Assembly: GCA_964525045.1 (NCBI GenBank)
Contig: CAZGFD010000025.1
Coordinates: 1-55,897 of the forward strand
Direction: 5' to 3'
Length of the DNA: 55,897 nucleotides
From: G020348185 sp964525045
Lineage (GTDB): Bacteria > Nitrospirota > Nitrospiria > Nitrospirales > UBA8639
The number at the start of each line of letters is the position of its first letter. Position 1 is the stretch's first letter. This document shows, one piece after another, positions 9,722 through 17,605 of the stretch. Under the pieces are notes generated by a model. The model had not been told where the DNA came from and did no database searches. It was given only the letters and a program-made list of their open reading frames with translations. The translations under genes and the position numbers were made by a program.

Positions 9722-9845
9722 TCCTAACCAAGGGATGAGAACTAATGAAACCAATTGATCGCGACCGAGTGAATGCGTTAGTGTTTTTTTCACTGACCAC
9801 CGAGAATAGCAGATTCGAAATGGTAAATGAGAATGGAGGCACCCC

Positions 9846-10928
9846 ATGATCTTTGACCAATTAAATCCGGGAGCCTGTCGAACATACTTGATCGGCGATA
9901 ACCAGAGCCACCAGGCTATCCTAGTGGATCCAGTGTTGGAGCATGTCCCCGAGTACATAAAGGTTTTGGGACAAAAAAAGCTAACCCTGACCCATGTCAT
10001 CGATACTCATACCCATGCCGATCATATTTCGGGAGCGGCTGCCCTGAAAGATCAGGTGGGCTGTGAATATGTCATGCACGCAAACGCTCCCGCGCGGTGC
10101 GTCACCTTTCACCTCACGGATGGGTTTGAATGTCATCTTGGCAATCAGGCTGTAAAGGTCCTTGCCACACCAGGGCATACGCAAGATAGCATTACGCTTG
10201 TCTTTCATGACCGTGTGCTCACCGGGGATGTCCTGTTTCTTGGGGATGCCGGTGCCGGGCGTGACGATTTACCGGGAGGGGATCCAGGGGCGCATTGGGA
10301 AAGTTTACAGCGTCTTCTGGCCTTGCCTGACCATTTGGTGGTCTATCCCGCACATGAATACCGGGATCGTTTGCCGTCGAGTCTGAACGAGCAGAAAGTG
10401 AGTAATCCGCTCTTGAAGCTCCCGTCCAAGCAAGCCTATGTGGAATATCTTGAGAGCTTGCAGCTTGGTCCCGCTGATTGGATGAAAGATGTACTCAAGG
10501 CCAATTACGCCTGTGCGCGCGATCCCCAGGCAGCCTGGATTCCCGTTGATGTTCCTGCGTGTGAAGTGAAAGGGACGTTAGCCCGTGGAGCCAATGACCA
10601 GCAAGTCGCGGCCATCCCGGTCCAGCAAGTCCAAGAACAATTGAAGAGCGAGAAGCCTCCGATCATTTTAGATGTCCGGACTCCAGAGGAATTTACAGGG
10701 GAGTTAGGTCACCTTCCACTGGCCCTCAATATTCCTGTCACAGACCTGGCCAAACGATTGGATGAGCTGGAGGCCAACAAATCAAATGAGATCATTACGG
10801 TCTGCAAGAGTGGTGGACGAGCCCATACGGCAGCTCAAATCCTCATGCAAGCGGGGTTTCCTCATGTGCATGTCATGATGGGCGGAATGTTGGCGTGGAC
10901 CAGCCAAGGGACCAAGGTTTGTGGGTGA
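9846..10928 (+). CDS. MBL-fold persulfide dioxygenase-like protein fused to a rhodanese domain
   Basis: The product has 360 residues. Residues 1-220 form a metallo-beta-lactamase fold with the ETHE1/Blh-type metal site: DTHTHADH (His55, His57, Asp59, His60), His111 in TPGHTQD and an Asp near 128-134. Residues about 255-358 are a rhodanese domain with the active Cys at about 320 in VCKSGGRAHTA. The family oxidises glutathione persulfide or related sulfane sulfur with oxygen to sulfite, and the rhodanese supplies or accepts sulfur. Location is cytosolic, with no signal peptide. A GGAGG lies about six bases before ATG 9846. It is likely involved in sulfide detoxification; a more general hydrolase role cannot be excluded. 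Confidence 0.88.
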   Translation: MIFDQLNPGACRTYLIGDNQSHQAILVDPVLEHVPEYIKVLGQKKLTLTHVIDTHTHADHISGAAALKDQVGCEYVMHANAPARCVTFHLTDGFECHLGNQAVKVLATPGHTQDSITLVFHDRVLTGDVLFLGDAGAGRDDLPGGDPGAHWESLQRLLALPDHLVVYPAHEYRDRLPSSLNEQKVSNPLLKLPSKQAYVEYLESLQLGPADWMKDVLKANYACARDPQAAWIPVDVPACEVKGTLARGANDQQVAAIPVQQVQEQLKSEKPPIILDVRTPEEFTGELGHLPLALNIPVTDLAKRLDELEANKSNEIITVCKSGGRAHTAAQILMQAGFPHVHVMMGGMLAWTSQGTKVCG

Positions 10929-11156
10929 TAATACGGGTTATCACTGAATATGAATTTTCAAATCCATGTAAAACTATGAATGTTATTTTCTTTATGTCAG
11001 ACTTACCTTTACCCACCGTAAGGGATCATGCATTTCGCAAATAGAGTAAGGGCTACCGATCGTTTCTCCGCCGTCGCCTCCTCACCCGTTTCGACCAAAT
11101 GAGGGGCGCAAGGTAAAAAAAAGGAGGGCCACGCGCTTGCCGCCCGCAAAAAGGAC

Positions 11157-11294
11157 ATGTCAAAACGGGTTTTCAAAGGCGTCGGATCAGGGACTGCAAT
11201 AAAAAGGAAGGATCATAAGGACAAACCATGGAAGGTTCCGCGCATCGGCACGGCTACCGCCAAACGTCAGAAAACGGAAAGGCACTATTTTTAA
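11157..11294 (+). CDS. Small basic hypothetical protein (45 aa)
   Basis: A short frame, ATG 11157 to TAA 11294, preceded by AAAGGA. The peptide is rich in Lys and Arg (MSKRVFKGVGSGTAIKRKDH; KVPRIGTATAKRQKTERHYF), like small DNA- or RNA-binding proteins. It lies at the left edge of the accessory region and may belong either to the element or to the chromosome. No family is recognised. Confidence 0.35.
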   Translation: MSKRVFKGVGSGTAIKRKDHKDKPWKVPRIGTATAKRQKTERHYF

Positions 11295-11395
11295 GATTTG
11301 TGATGGATACTTATCAGCAAAAAGACAGGGGAAGGGGAGGGGGAATAGGCAAAACCTTCCTTGACATCTTATAGGCATTATTCTAAAAATTTCGA

Positions 11396-11806
11396 ATGAC
11401 CCTGAGGTCCCTATTTAAAAGAAGCAAAAAAAAGCTTGCCATCCTTCTTCGCATGGCAATACAGCAACATGATGTTGAGGAAGTAAAAAACTTGCTGCAG
11501 GAAGGGGCGGATCCGAATGATTTCGCTGATTCTGCTGAATATTACCGGCCGCTTGGTTTGGCCTTGCGTTGTAAGGCACCCTTACAAACTTTTGAAGAGT
11601 TGTTAAAAGCCGGTGCAGATCCTCAGGAGCCGTACCGGTTTCTGGGTCAAGAGTTTTTGCTTTCAGACGCAGCGGAGAAGAGCGGCCTTCCCCAAGAGGT
11701 TGTTCAATGCCTTCGCATGGCGGAACAGAAAGCCGAAACCCAAAATGGGCCGCGAACGCTGTTTCAAATCCCGGCAGGGAAAAGCTGTTGCCAGTTTAGT
11801 TTATAA
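11396..11806 (+). CDS. Ankyrin-repeat-like small protein
   Basis: A 136-residue protein. After a basic N-terminus (LFKRSKKKLAILLRMA) it has ankyrin-type helices: HDVEEVKNLLQEGADPND, then a second unit, FEELLKAGADPQEP. Ankyrin repeats mediate protein-protein contacts. Two to three degenerate repeats are visible, fewer than usual. There is no clear ribosome site at ATG 11396; Met20 (MAIQQHDVEEV) is an alternative start. It is 33 bp upstream of the next gene, so the two may be co-transcribed. Partner and role are unknown. Confidence 0.6.
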   Translation: MTLRSLFKRSKKKLAILLRMAIQQHDVEEVKNLLQEGADPNDFADSAEYYRPLGLALRCKAPLQTFEELLKAGADPQEPYRFLGQEFLLSDAAEKSGLPQEVVQCLRMAEQKAETQNGPRTLFQIPAGKSCCQFSL

Positions 11807-11839
11807 CGCATACTTCTCCGAACGCGAACGCCCCACTTT

Positions 11840-12301
11840 ATGATTGATGGGAATATCATAGCCCATGGAAGCGTAGAAACGCTCAAGCTTTTTAACAGCC
11901 TTGTCCAGCTTCTTACGGCAGCGGAAAAAGAGGGTAAGAAGCTTTCAGTTTCAGATGTTATTCAGAAGCTTGCTTCTGAAGCGTACACTCTCGTTGGTCA
12001 GTTTATAGACCAAATAGATAAACGCCGCGCAGATTTTTCGAACATTGATCCAAAACACGAGAAAACAATAGACCAGTTGGAATCTGAAAGATCGTGGTGG
12101 GAGTTAAGAAAATATGTCGTGCTGCGGAATTTCAGACCAAAAATCACCGCGATCACCAACCAACTGAACATGTTTATCGATGATTTAGTCGCCGTCGCTC
12201 ATTGCAAAGAGGCTGACGATCTGGTGGCCGAATCGTTCTCTAAGGCTTGTGAGCGACGAGATATGCTGGAAGCGGAGACGAATTTCAGGGAATTCCGGTA
12301 G
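11840..12301 (+). CDS. Hypothetical helical protein
   Basis: The 153-residue protein is predicted to be mostly alpha-helical and highly charged (AEKEGKKLSVSDVIQKLASE; DQLESERSWWELRKYVVLRN), without membrane segments. I do not recognise a family. It follows the ankyrin-like gene closely on the same strand and converges on the WGR gene. A small role in regulation or DNA metabolism would fit the neighbourhood but is not shown. Confidence 0.5.
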   Translation: MIDGNIIAHGSVETLKLFNSLVQLLTAAEKEGKKLSVSDVIQKLASEAYTLVGQFIDQIDKRRADFSNIDPKHEKTIDQLESERSWWELRKYVVLRNFRPKITAITNQLNMFIDDLVAVAHCKEADDLVAESFSKACERRDMLEAETNFREFR

Positions 12302-12471
12302 GCAAAGTATTAGACAACATGCACGACCATGCACTGGAATTGCGAACTGAACTTCATAGAATGATGAACCAACGGGCATCAACTTTTTCAGAGCAATGAC
12401 AATATTGAAAGAAATTTCATTCTCTGATTTCCTTAGGAAGCACTGATTCGCAAAAAACACCTTTCTCTCCA

Positions 12472-12768
12472 TCAGAGACTGACGCCGGCCCATTCTTTTG
12501 GATCGGAAAGCTCCCTGACTTTATAGGGAACGCCAATGCGTTTTGGCGCGCTTGCACGCCTTTTCAGACAATGGCGGATAATGCCGGCGGCCGTCTCATC
12601 GTCGGCAGCAGCATAACTCACAGACCGGCCGCGCCGGCCGATTCGTCCGAAACTTACCTCGATACACCATTGCCCAAACAAATCCTGGCCGGCATCAATC
12701 GCATAGGAGCGAAAATATCCTTTCTCAGGATTTCTGGCTTCCAGTTTAATGTGAAAATTCTGATCCAT
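12472..12768 (-). CDS. WGR-domain protein
   Basis: The product has 98 residues from ATG 12768, chosen because AGGAGAGGGG lies just upstream; the longer open frame has no such site and overlaps the recombinase gene. The core contains the WGR pattern: MDQNFHIKLEARNPEKGYFR, then GQWCIEVSFGRIGRRGR, where Trp and the FGRIG segment mark the motif. WGR domains occur in eukaryotic PARPs and in many small bacterial plasmid proteins and are thought to bind nucleic acid. It lies 13 bp downstream of the recombinase gene, as if co-transcribed with it. Confidence 0.8.
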   Translation of the reverse strand: MDQNFHIKLEARNPEKGYFRSYAIDAGQDLFGQWCIEVSFGRIGRRGRSVSYAAADDETAAGIIRHCLKRRASAPKRIGVPYKVRELSDPKEWAGVSL

Positions 12769-12781
12769 CTTTCCCCTCTCC

Positions 12782-13417
12782 TTATATTTTGACCCTTTTT
12801 GCCAGGTCGAGCGCCTTTCTCTGATCAACGCCCAGATAATGTGCTGTACTGCCAATACTCTGGTGCCCGAGAAGGTGCTGACAGGCGGCAAGGTTATGGG
12901 TTGCATCATAAATAGCGACTGATTTTGACCGGCGCATCGAATGCGTGCTGTGCCGCCGGGGATCCAGCCGGGCAAGATAGGCCCATTTCTTGACCAGGTT
13001 CGCATACTGGTTGCGGGATAGAGCACGACCGGTCTTACGATTTCCGATACTGGTCCAGAGATAATCCTCCGGTCCTTTCCGGGAGGCGATCAGCCAGTCA
13101 CCGATGGAGTCCCGTGTATGCGGGGACAACGCGACCACATGTCCTTTGCCCGTTTTTTTCTGCCGGATCGAAAATTCATGAACAAGGTCACCGTTGTGAT
13201 CGGTCACATCATTCACGCGCAGGGCAAGAAGGTCAGAGGCGCGCAGCATGGTATCGATCGCCGTATTGAACAGCGCAAGATCCCGCAATTTTTTCTCCGT
13301 CCCAAGTAGCGCCCGGATGACCGCGGCCTGGTCGGGGGTAAAGGGCGCCATTTGGCCGATCGCTTTATCCTTGTTCCAAGGCTGTTTTTCAATTGTGGCT
13401 TTTCTCTTTATTTGCAT
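12782..13417 (-). CDS. Tyrosine recombinase (short, catalytic-domain type)
   Basis: About 211 residues from ATG 13417; an in-frame GTG at 13426 is an alternative. All active-site positions are visible: Arg in MLRASDLLALRV, Lys in KKTGKGHV, His-x-x-Arg in STHSMRRSK, His in HLLGHQS and Tyr in TAHYLGVD. The protein is short because the N-terminal SAM-like arm-binding domain is reduced to about 30 residues, like resolvase-type recombinases of plasmids rather than phage integrases. It may resolve element multimers or catalyse integration. A 12-bp inverted repeat spans its start (13392-13429) and could be a recombination core or an operator. Confidence 0.85.
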   Translation of the reverse strand: MQIKRKATIEKQPWNKDKAIGQMAPFTPDQAAVIRALLGTEKKLRDLALFNTAIDTMLRASDLLALRVNDVTDHNGDLVHEFSIRQKKTGKGHVVALSPHTRDSIGDWLIASRKGPEDYLWTSIGNRKTGRALSRNQYANLVKKWAYLARLDPRRHSTHSMRRSKSVAIYDATHNLAACQHLLGHQSIGSTAHYLGVDQRKALDLAKRVKI

Positions 13418-13429
13418 AAAAGCCACAAT
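13392..13429. repeat. 12-bp inverted repeat at the recombinase start
   Basis: ATTGTGGCTTTT (13392-13403) and AAAAGCCACAAT (13418-13429) are perfect inverted repeats with a 14-bp spacer. They overlap the first codons of the tyrosine recombinase gene. The layout fits autoregulation by the recombinase or another DNA-binding protein, or a recombinase binding site. Spacers of known core sites are usually 6-8 bp, so the operator reading is somewhat preferred. Confidence 0.6.
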
Positions 13430-13572
13430 ATCATATGTTTAAAATAATGTAAAGCATTGTTTTTAAATGATTTCCAATTGGGGCTTTTATCAAAAGCGAA
13501 AATTGAAAAAATATCCTTCAGATTGTTGCACGTTAGAAAACAAGGGCCTCTTTTTTTCTGACCGATTTTAAA

Positions 13573-14352
13573 TCATCCGGATAGGGACCGATTTTGTTGG
13601 GAGATGTGACGGTAAATGGGAAGCTTGTGATTCTGATTTCTTATTGCGTAAGCATCGCCTAATATCATTCCCCCTGCAGCCTGTACAAAACGGAATCCAT
13701 CAACGGGGGCACCGTTGTCGGCATCAGGACCGAGAGGTTTATATTTCCAAAGAACACTATTAAACAGAATTAAAGCAAAATGCACAGGAATCAAAAAACT
13801 AAAAATCGGCTGGTTTAAGAAAAGAAGAAATGGTGAATCAAGAATCAGAAGCAATAGAGATATATCACCAAAAAATTTCCATCTAAAATAATACCAATGG
13901 CGTCCACTTAAAATTTTTAATGCCTTAATAAAGACAGTTTTATAGCCGTAGTTTTTGTTTTCGATTTCTTCAAGAAACGATTCCACATTAAATTTTTTTC
14001 CTTCTTTTATGGCGGCATTTCCAATTTTCACAGGTAAAATTCTTATATTCTCTTTGAAACAGTTTTGGATCGGCTCTATGGTCAATTCCGGAGGCACCAT
14101 ATGGCCGATCCTTTTTTCTTTCAAATAAAAACCCACATGACTGACTTGGGAACTTGTCCCATACACAATCAGCCAAGCGGAAATGGAGTTAAAGGTCTGA
14201 AAAAACAAAATATCTCCATCTTCCAATTCATTTAGCACAAAGTCGGGAATGCCATTTTCCCATGCGGAGGACATTGGTCCGTTTCTTAAATCTCGGCCAT
14301 AACATCCCGATCGATTTTTGTAATGATAATAATTATATAAGGCAAAGATCAT
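13573..14352 (-). CDS. YiiX-like papain-fold (NlpC/P60-type) membrane protein
   Basis: About 259 residues from ATG 14352, chosen for GGAGG at ideal spacing; ATG 14367 with AAGGA is nearly as good. The motif LEDGDILFFQTFNS, followed by SSQVSHVGFYLKEK, matches YiiX/permuted NlpC-P60 proteins, in which a conserved His follows the GD turn; the Cys expected later is not obvious. A hydrophobic stretch (about residues 180-230, SLLLLILDSPFLLFLNQPIF) suggests one or two membrane helices. The C-terminal GADNGAPVDGFRFVQAAGG may complete the fold. The gene is AT-rich compared with its neighbours. It is probably a cell-envelope hydrolase or lipid amidase; the function is uncertain. Confidence 0.55.
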   Translation of the reverse strand: MIFALYNYYHYKNRSGCYGRDLRNGPMSSAWENGIPDFVLNELEDGDILFFQTFNSISAWLIVYGTSSQVSHVGFYLKEKRIGHMVPPELTIEPIQNCFKENIRILPVKIGNAAIKEGKKFNVESFLEEIENKNYGYKTVFIKALKILSGRHWYYFRWKFFGDISLLLLILDSPFLLFLNQPIFSFLIPVHFALILFNSVLWKYKPLGPDADNGAPVDGFRFVQAAGGMILGDAYAIRNQNHKLPIYRHISQQNRSLSG

Positions 14353-14672
14353 TCTTCTTCCTCCCATTTTTTCCTTATCACAACCGTTTTTTACACGCAA
14401 CGGAATCAAAGCCCGTCCTGAAGCCACTCTTCAGCGGACGTGCGGCCCAGCACACTGCGCTGATCCAATCTTTTTTCTTTTCTCATCAAATCACCGGGGA
14501 CGAAGGTGAAGCCCCATCACCCTTTGGCCCTCCGGTCACGTCCTACGGTCCTGCAGGCTGAATAAGGTTTGCCATCACAATGTCCCCAGCAAATAGCCCC
14601 AACCCCTGAAGGCATCCGGTTTGTGAGGCCTTCAGGGAAAGTTTCTTTTTTTATTAACAAAGGGGGCATGTC
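14353..14672. other. Intergenic region upstream of radC
   Basis: A divergent promoter region. It contains the hairpin at 14604-14637 and the radC ribosome site, and otherwise no gene. Around 14430-14575 it is GC-rich, with CCGGGGACGAAGG-type sequence, but shows no clear structure. Confidence 0.4.
14604..14637 (+). promoter_or_regulatory. Hairpin in the radC 5' leader
   Basis: CCCTGAAGGC and GCCTTCAGGG form a perfect 10-bp stem around a 14-nt loop that ends TGAG. It lies 35 bp before the radC start. The loop end recalls the TGA(G) end of the 45-nt leaders elsewhere in the window, but the outer stem is missing. It could be an attenuator or a translation-control structure. Confidence 0.5.
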
Positions 14673-15143
14673 ATGAACACATTGAAAGCTTTTTCAACAT
14701 CACACGATCTCTTCAACCTTCCACAGGTCCGTATTTCTCTTATCCGGGAGGAGGGCGGCACTTACAGCCCGAAGATCACACAAAGCAACGATGTTTTTAC
14801 TCTCGCCCAGGACATGATGGACCTTGACCGGGAAGAATTCCGGATTTTACTTCTTGACGCCAAACACCACGTCTCAGCCGTTCATACGGTCGCTATCGGT
14901 TCCCTGACCACGGCCATTGTTCACCCGCGCGAGGTCTTTAAAGCGGCCATTCTTGCCAATGCGGCGGCCATCATCGCGCTTCACAACCATCCTTCCGGCG
15001 ATCCGGAACCAAGCCCGGAAGACCGAACCCTGACAAAACGCCTGTCCGCAGCCGGCGAGCTTCTCGGCATCCGCCTTCTTGATCACGTCGTCATAGGGCA
15101 CGGCCGGTTTTACAGCTTCGCCGATGACGGCACCCTTTCATGA
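14673..15143 (+). CDS. radC: RadC family JAB/MPN+ domain protein
   Basis: The 156-residue protein has the MPN+/JAMM metal motif: an upstream Glu (RIREEFRILLLD region), HNHPSGDPEPSPED with two His and the distal Asp, and the Ser in the PSGD segment. RadC proteins are common on mobile elements and plasmids; their biochemical role remains unsettled despite the old DNA-repair name. Plasmid copies such as this lack the N-terminal helix-hairpin-helix domain, which fits the short length. ATG 14673 follows GGGGGC. A leader hairpin precedes it. Confidence 0.92.
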   Translation: MNTLKAFSTSHDLFNLPQVRISLIREEGGTYSPKITQSNDVFTLAQDMMDLDREEFRILLLDAKHHVSAVHTVAIGSLTTAIVHPREVFKAAILANAAAIIALHNHPSGDPEPSPEDRTLTKRLSAAGELLGIRLLDHVVIGHGRFYSFADDGTLS

Positions 15144-15230
15144 TCGGAATTTCCTATAGGCCTGGTTTTTCTCCCGAGGGTTAAACCGGCCGCCTAGTCC
15201 GAACATTTCTGCCCGTTCGGATCAGGCCTT

Positions 15231-15265
15231 CCTCTTTCGTTGGTCTTCCTCACTTTTGCGCGCGT
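15231..15265 (+). repeat. Orphan left arm of a leader hairpin
   Basis: Thirty-three of 35 bases are the same as 25106-25140, the outer left arm of the long hairpin upstream of the 55-residue protein gene. The matching right arm is absent from this location. The abrupt end of similarity at 15265 marks a rearrangement boundary. Confidence 0.65.
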
Positions 15266-15509
15266 ACAGCCAAGGCCACGGTCTGGACCTTGTATCACTA
15301 TTGTCAACAGCATCTCTTTTCAAGGTGGAAGAACATTGCAGGGGATACACCTCAGCGGTGGCCGTCAAAAACCGGTACAGGAGGGGTCTGAGCGGACTAC
15401 GAAAAACGGTTCTCAAGCTGGCTCTAGGTTTTTGGGTTGCAGAGGTTATCCTCGATGCAGATTTACAAAAAATATTTCCTAGAGGCAGCTTAAAACTTTA
15501 ACCCGGAAG

Positions 15510-15550
15510 TGGTCTTGCCCAGGTTTCGTGGACAGGTTGATAAAGAATGA
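15510..15550 (+). repeat. IS3-type terminal repeat remnant, left of hydrolase gene
   Basis: The sequence begins TGGTCTTGCCC and contains GTGGACAGG. It matches 17322-17362 at 35 of 41 positions in the same orientation, and resembles the terminal repeat at 22354-22378 read on the other strand (TGGTCTTGCCCCGAAATTG). It is a solo IS end with no transposase attached. Confidence 0.55.
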
Positions 15551-15667
15551 TTCACGGCGTTAGCACCTCTTGAAAGTTCCTGCTTCGCATGCGTCTATTA
15601 CGTATTTTGGTGTTCCGGAGCTTAGACGGTTGTCGGGAACCAACCCACCGCTAGTCTTCCTGGTCCA

Positions 15668-17317
15668 TCATGGCCCCGACGGGGAACGGTTGGGATCAAA
15701 GGGGCTGTGGTCTGGCTGGCAGACGGTCCCCACCGGCGGGGGTGCCAGCGTGACGAGATAGTTGCCGACCGCCTCATCAATACAGGCGCTGGGATCCTCG
15801 GGGCTGGTGTGGCCATACCCGTTGAGGGTGAGCAAGATGGCGTTACCCAGGCGACGGGCCGCGAGCTGGGCATTGGCGAATGCCGTCCTGGGGTCATAGC
15901 GAGCGCCGATAACCAAAATGGGATTCGGAGTTGAGGCATTCCACGGGCCCGTATAGCGATCCACGCTGCGGACTCGCCAGGACGCGCAGGGTGCCCACAG
16001 CCACCACGTATCCACCGGCGCGAGGAAATTCGTGTTGGTGAGCCGATTGAGAACTCTCGGCCATTCCAAAACAGCCCCAAGTGGTGGGAGAGGCTTGTCC
16101 GCACACTGCAACGCCACCGCTGACACTAAGGCCTGCTGAAGGGGGTCTCGGAATAGGCGAACTGTGGTGGCAAGGGAGGAACCATCGCCAGCGGCGGCTT
16201 CGTCAAGCTGGCTTGCCAGCTCGGGCCACTGGGATGGAGTCCCCAGCTTCAACCAAATCCCGATCAGTGCGTCGCCATAACGCAGCCGCCTCGGTGGTGG
16301 CGCCGAGGGGGCCGGGATCGGTCCTTGACGTAACCTCGCCAGCAACGCCCGCACGCGCGAGGCGACGGGGCCTTGTCCCGCCAGCGCGCAATGCGCCGGC
16401 CCCGCCTGCTGACATAGCGACAGAAACTGCTCGAACACCAGGTCGGTGTCGGCCTCGTTGCTAGCGAGCCCTGCCTCAACCGATTTCGTGAACGGCACCG
16501 GATCGATGACCGCGTCCAAAATCATCGCTCGCACCCGATCCGGGAACAAGTTGGCATAGGTCTGACCGAGGAACGTCCCGTATGAGAGGCCCCGATAGGT
16601 TAACTGAGGGTCGCCGACCAGCTCACGCAAATAATCAAGATCACGGGCGGTATCCTTGGTGGAGACGTGCTTCAGCAACGAGCCACTCAGCGCGGTACAC
16701 CGCCACACGTACACGACGGTCTTCGGCACGTATCGCCATGAATTCACCAGCGTTGTCGGGATGGTCCAATTCTTTCCCCAGAAACGAACCCTGCTCTCTT
16801 CGCTGGTAAAGCAGCGCACATGAGTACTTTCGCCAACCCCACGTGGATCCCAACCGACGACATCGAATCGTCCACCGCCTAATTTGTCCAGCCTCTCTCC
16901 CTTCTCCCGCACTTCGGCAACTGCCGGGACGCCCGGACCGCCAAAGTTGACAAACAGAGACCCTATTCGCTGCTCGGGTAGGCTGGCGAGATGTCGAATC
17001 ACGGCCAAAGAGATCGTGGGGCCGTCAGGATGATCCCAATCTAACGGCACGCGCACCTGCGCACACTCCAGCCGATCTCCACAGTTTCGCCAACTGATAC
17101 GCTCCGCCGTCGCGGACGGTAAGAGTTCACTCTCGGGTGGAAAGGAGGGGTGTGAGAGTTTCTTGGGGAGATGCTGGGAGAGGATATCAGAAGGAATGGT
17201 CTGCGCTGACGCGGTAGGGGATAGAATCCATCCAATCCATAATAGGCCAACCAGCAGCGGGATCCGCGCTGGTGTTCCAAGCAAAACCCAAATGGTGTTG
17301 GTGCGAAGGGACATCAA
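15668..17317 (-). CDS. Secreted alpha/beta hydrolase with TAP-like C-terminus
   Basis: The 549-residue protein has a signal peptide (MMSLRTN, then LLVGLLWIGWILSPTASAQ). The hydrolase core shows the oxyanion segment FVNFGGPGVPA, the nucleophile elbow GLSYGTFLG (Ser) and the late catalytic segment GARYDPRT (Asp) with LNGYGHTS (His). The layout and the C-terminal TAP-like domain resemble tripeptidyl aminopeptidase and proline-iminopeptidase-type enzymes, so peptides or amides are likely substrates. Paired Cys residues fit export. Transcribed leftward. It is bracketed by IS3-type terminal remnants at 15510 and 17322, suggesting acquisition by transposition. Confidence 0.85.
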   Translation of the reverse strand: MMSLRTNTIWVLLGTPARIPLLVGLLWIGWILSPTASAQTIPSDILSQHLPKKLSHPSFPPESELLPSATAERISWRNCGDRLECAQVRVPLDWDHPDGPTISLAVIRHLASLPEQRIGSLFVNFGGPGVPAVAEVREKGERLDKLGGGRFDVVGWDPRGVGESTHVRCFTSEESRVRFWGKNWTIPTTLVNSWRYVPKTVVYVWRCTALSGSLLKHVSTKDTARDLDYLRELVGDPQLTYRGLSYGTFLGQTYANLFPDRVRAMILDAVIDPVPFTKSVEAGLASNEADTDLVFEQFLSLCQQAGPAHCALAGQGPVASRVRALLARLRQGPIPAPSAPPPRRLRYGDALIGIWLKLGTPSQWPELASQLDEAAAGDGSSLATTVRLFRDPLQQALVSAVALQCADKPLPPLGAVLEWPRVLNRLTNTNFLAPVDTWWLWAPCASWRVRSVDRYTGPWNASTPNPILVIGARYDPRTAFANAQLAARRLGNAILLTLNGYGHTSPEDPSACIDEAVGNYLVTLAPPPVGTVCQPDHSPFDPNRSPSGP

Positions 17318-17321
17318 GTAC

Positions 17322-17362
17322 TGGTCTGGTCCCGGTTTTGGGGACAGGTTGATAAAGAGTGA
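17322..17362 (+). repeat. IS3-type terminal repeat remnant, right of hydrolase gene
   Basis: It begins TGGTCTGGTCCC and contains GGGGACAGGTTGATAAAG. It is a direct-orientation relative of 15510-15550 (35 of 41). Between the two lies just the hydrolase gene, so the pair may be relics of a transposable unit. Confidence 0.55.
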
Positions 17363-17605
17363 GTTAGGGTAAAAGGAACATTCAGAGTTCCTAATTCACC
17401 GGTGGATATACCCTATTCTAATCGGTTGGTCCATCCTTTGGCCCGTTGTTTCTGGCCTCATTCTCGTGGCCCAAGCCATCAGCTTTTTAGTGATTGACCT
17501 ATCATCTCAGCGCTATGGAAATCTTCAGATACTCCTCGGTCTGGCAAGGCTCCTTCCTTTGCACTCACATTTGTCGACGCCGTGTTGCCGCAGTCTGTCC
17601 TTTTC

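Larger units (their letters stand above)
15144..15667. other. Junction region: radC downstream, orphan leader arm, IS-end remnant
   Basis: No gene is supported. Just after radC are two imperfect hairpins (about 15160-15196 and 15197-15222). At 15231-15265 is the left half of a long leader found complete at 25106-25140 (33 of 35 bases match). The similarity stops at 15265, where different sequence begins. At 15510-15550 is an IS3-type terminal repeat. Confidence 0.55.

Noticed and set aside
9472..10208. Minus-strand frames antisense to the MBL-rhodanese gene
   Set aside because: Shadows of the plus-strand gene; only the part beyond its start (9476-9721) is kept as a weak candidate.
10929..11156. 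Left end of the accessory element as an att site
   Set aside because: No direct repeat matching the right side (about 53470-53680) could be found by eye, so no ends are claimed.
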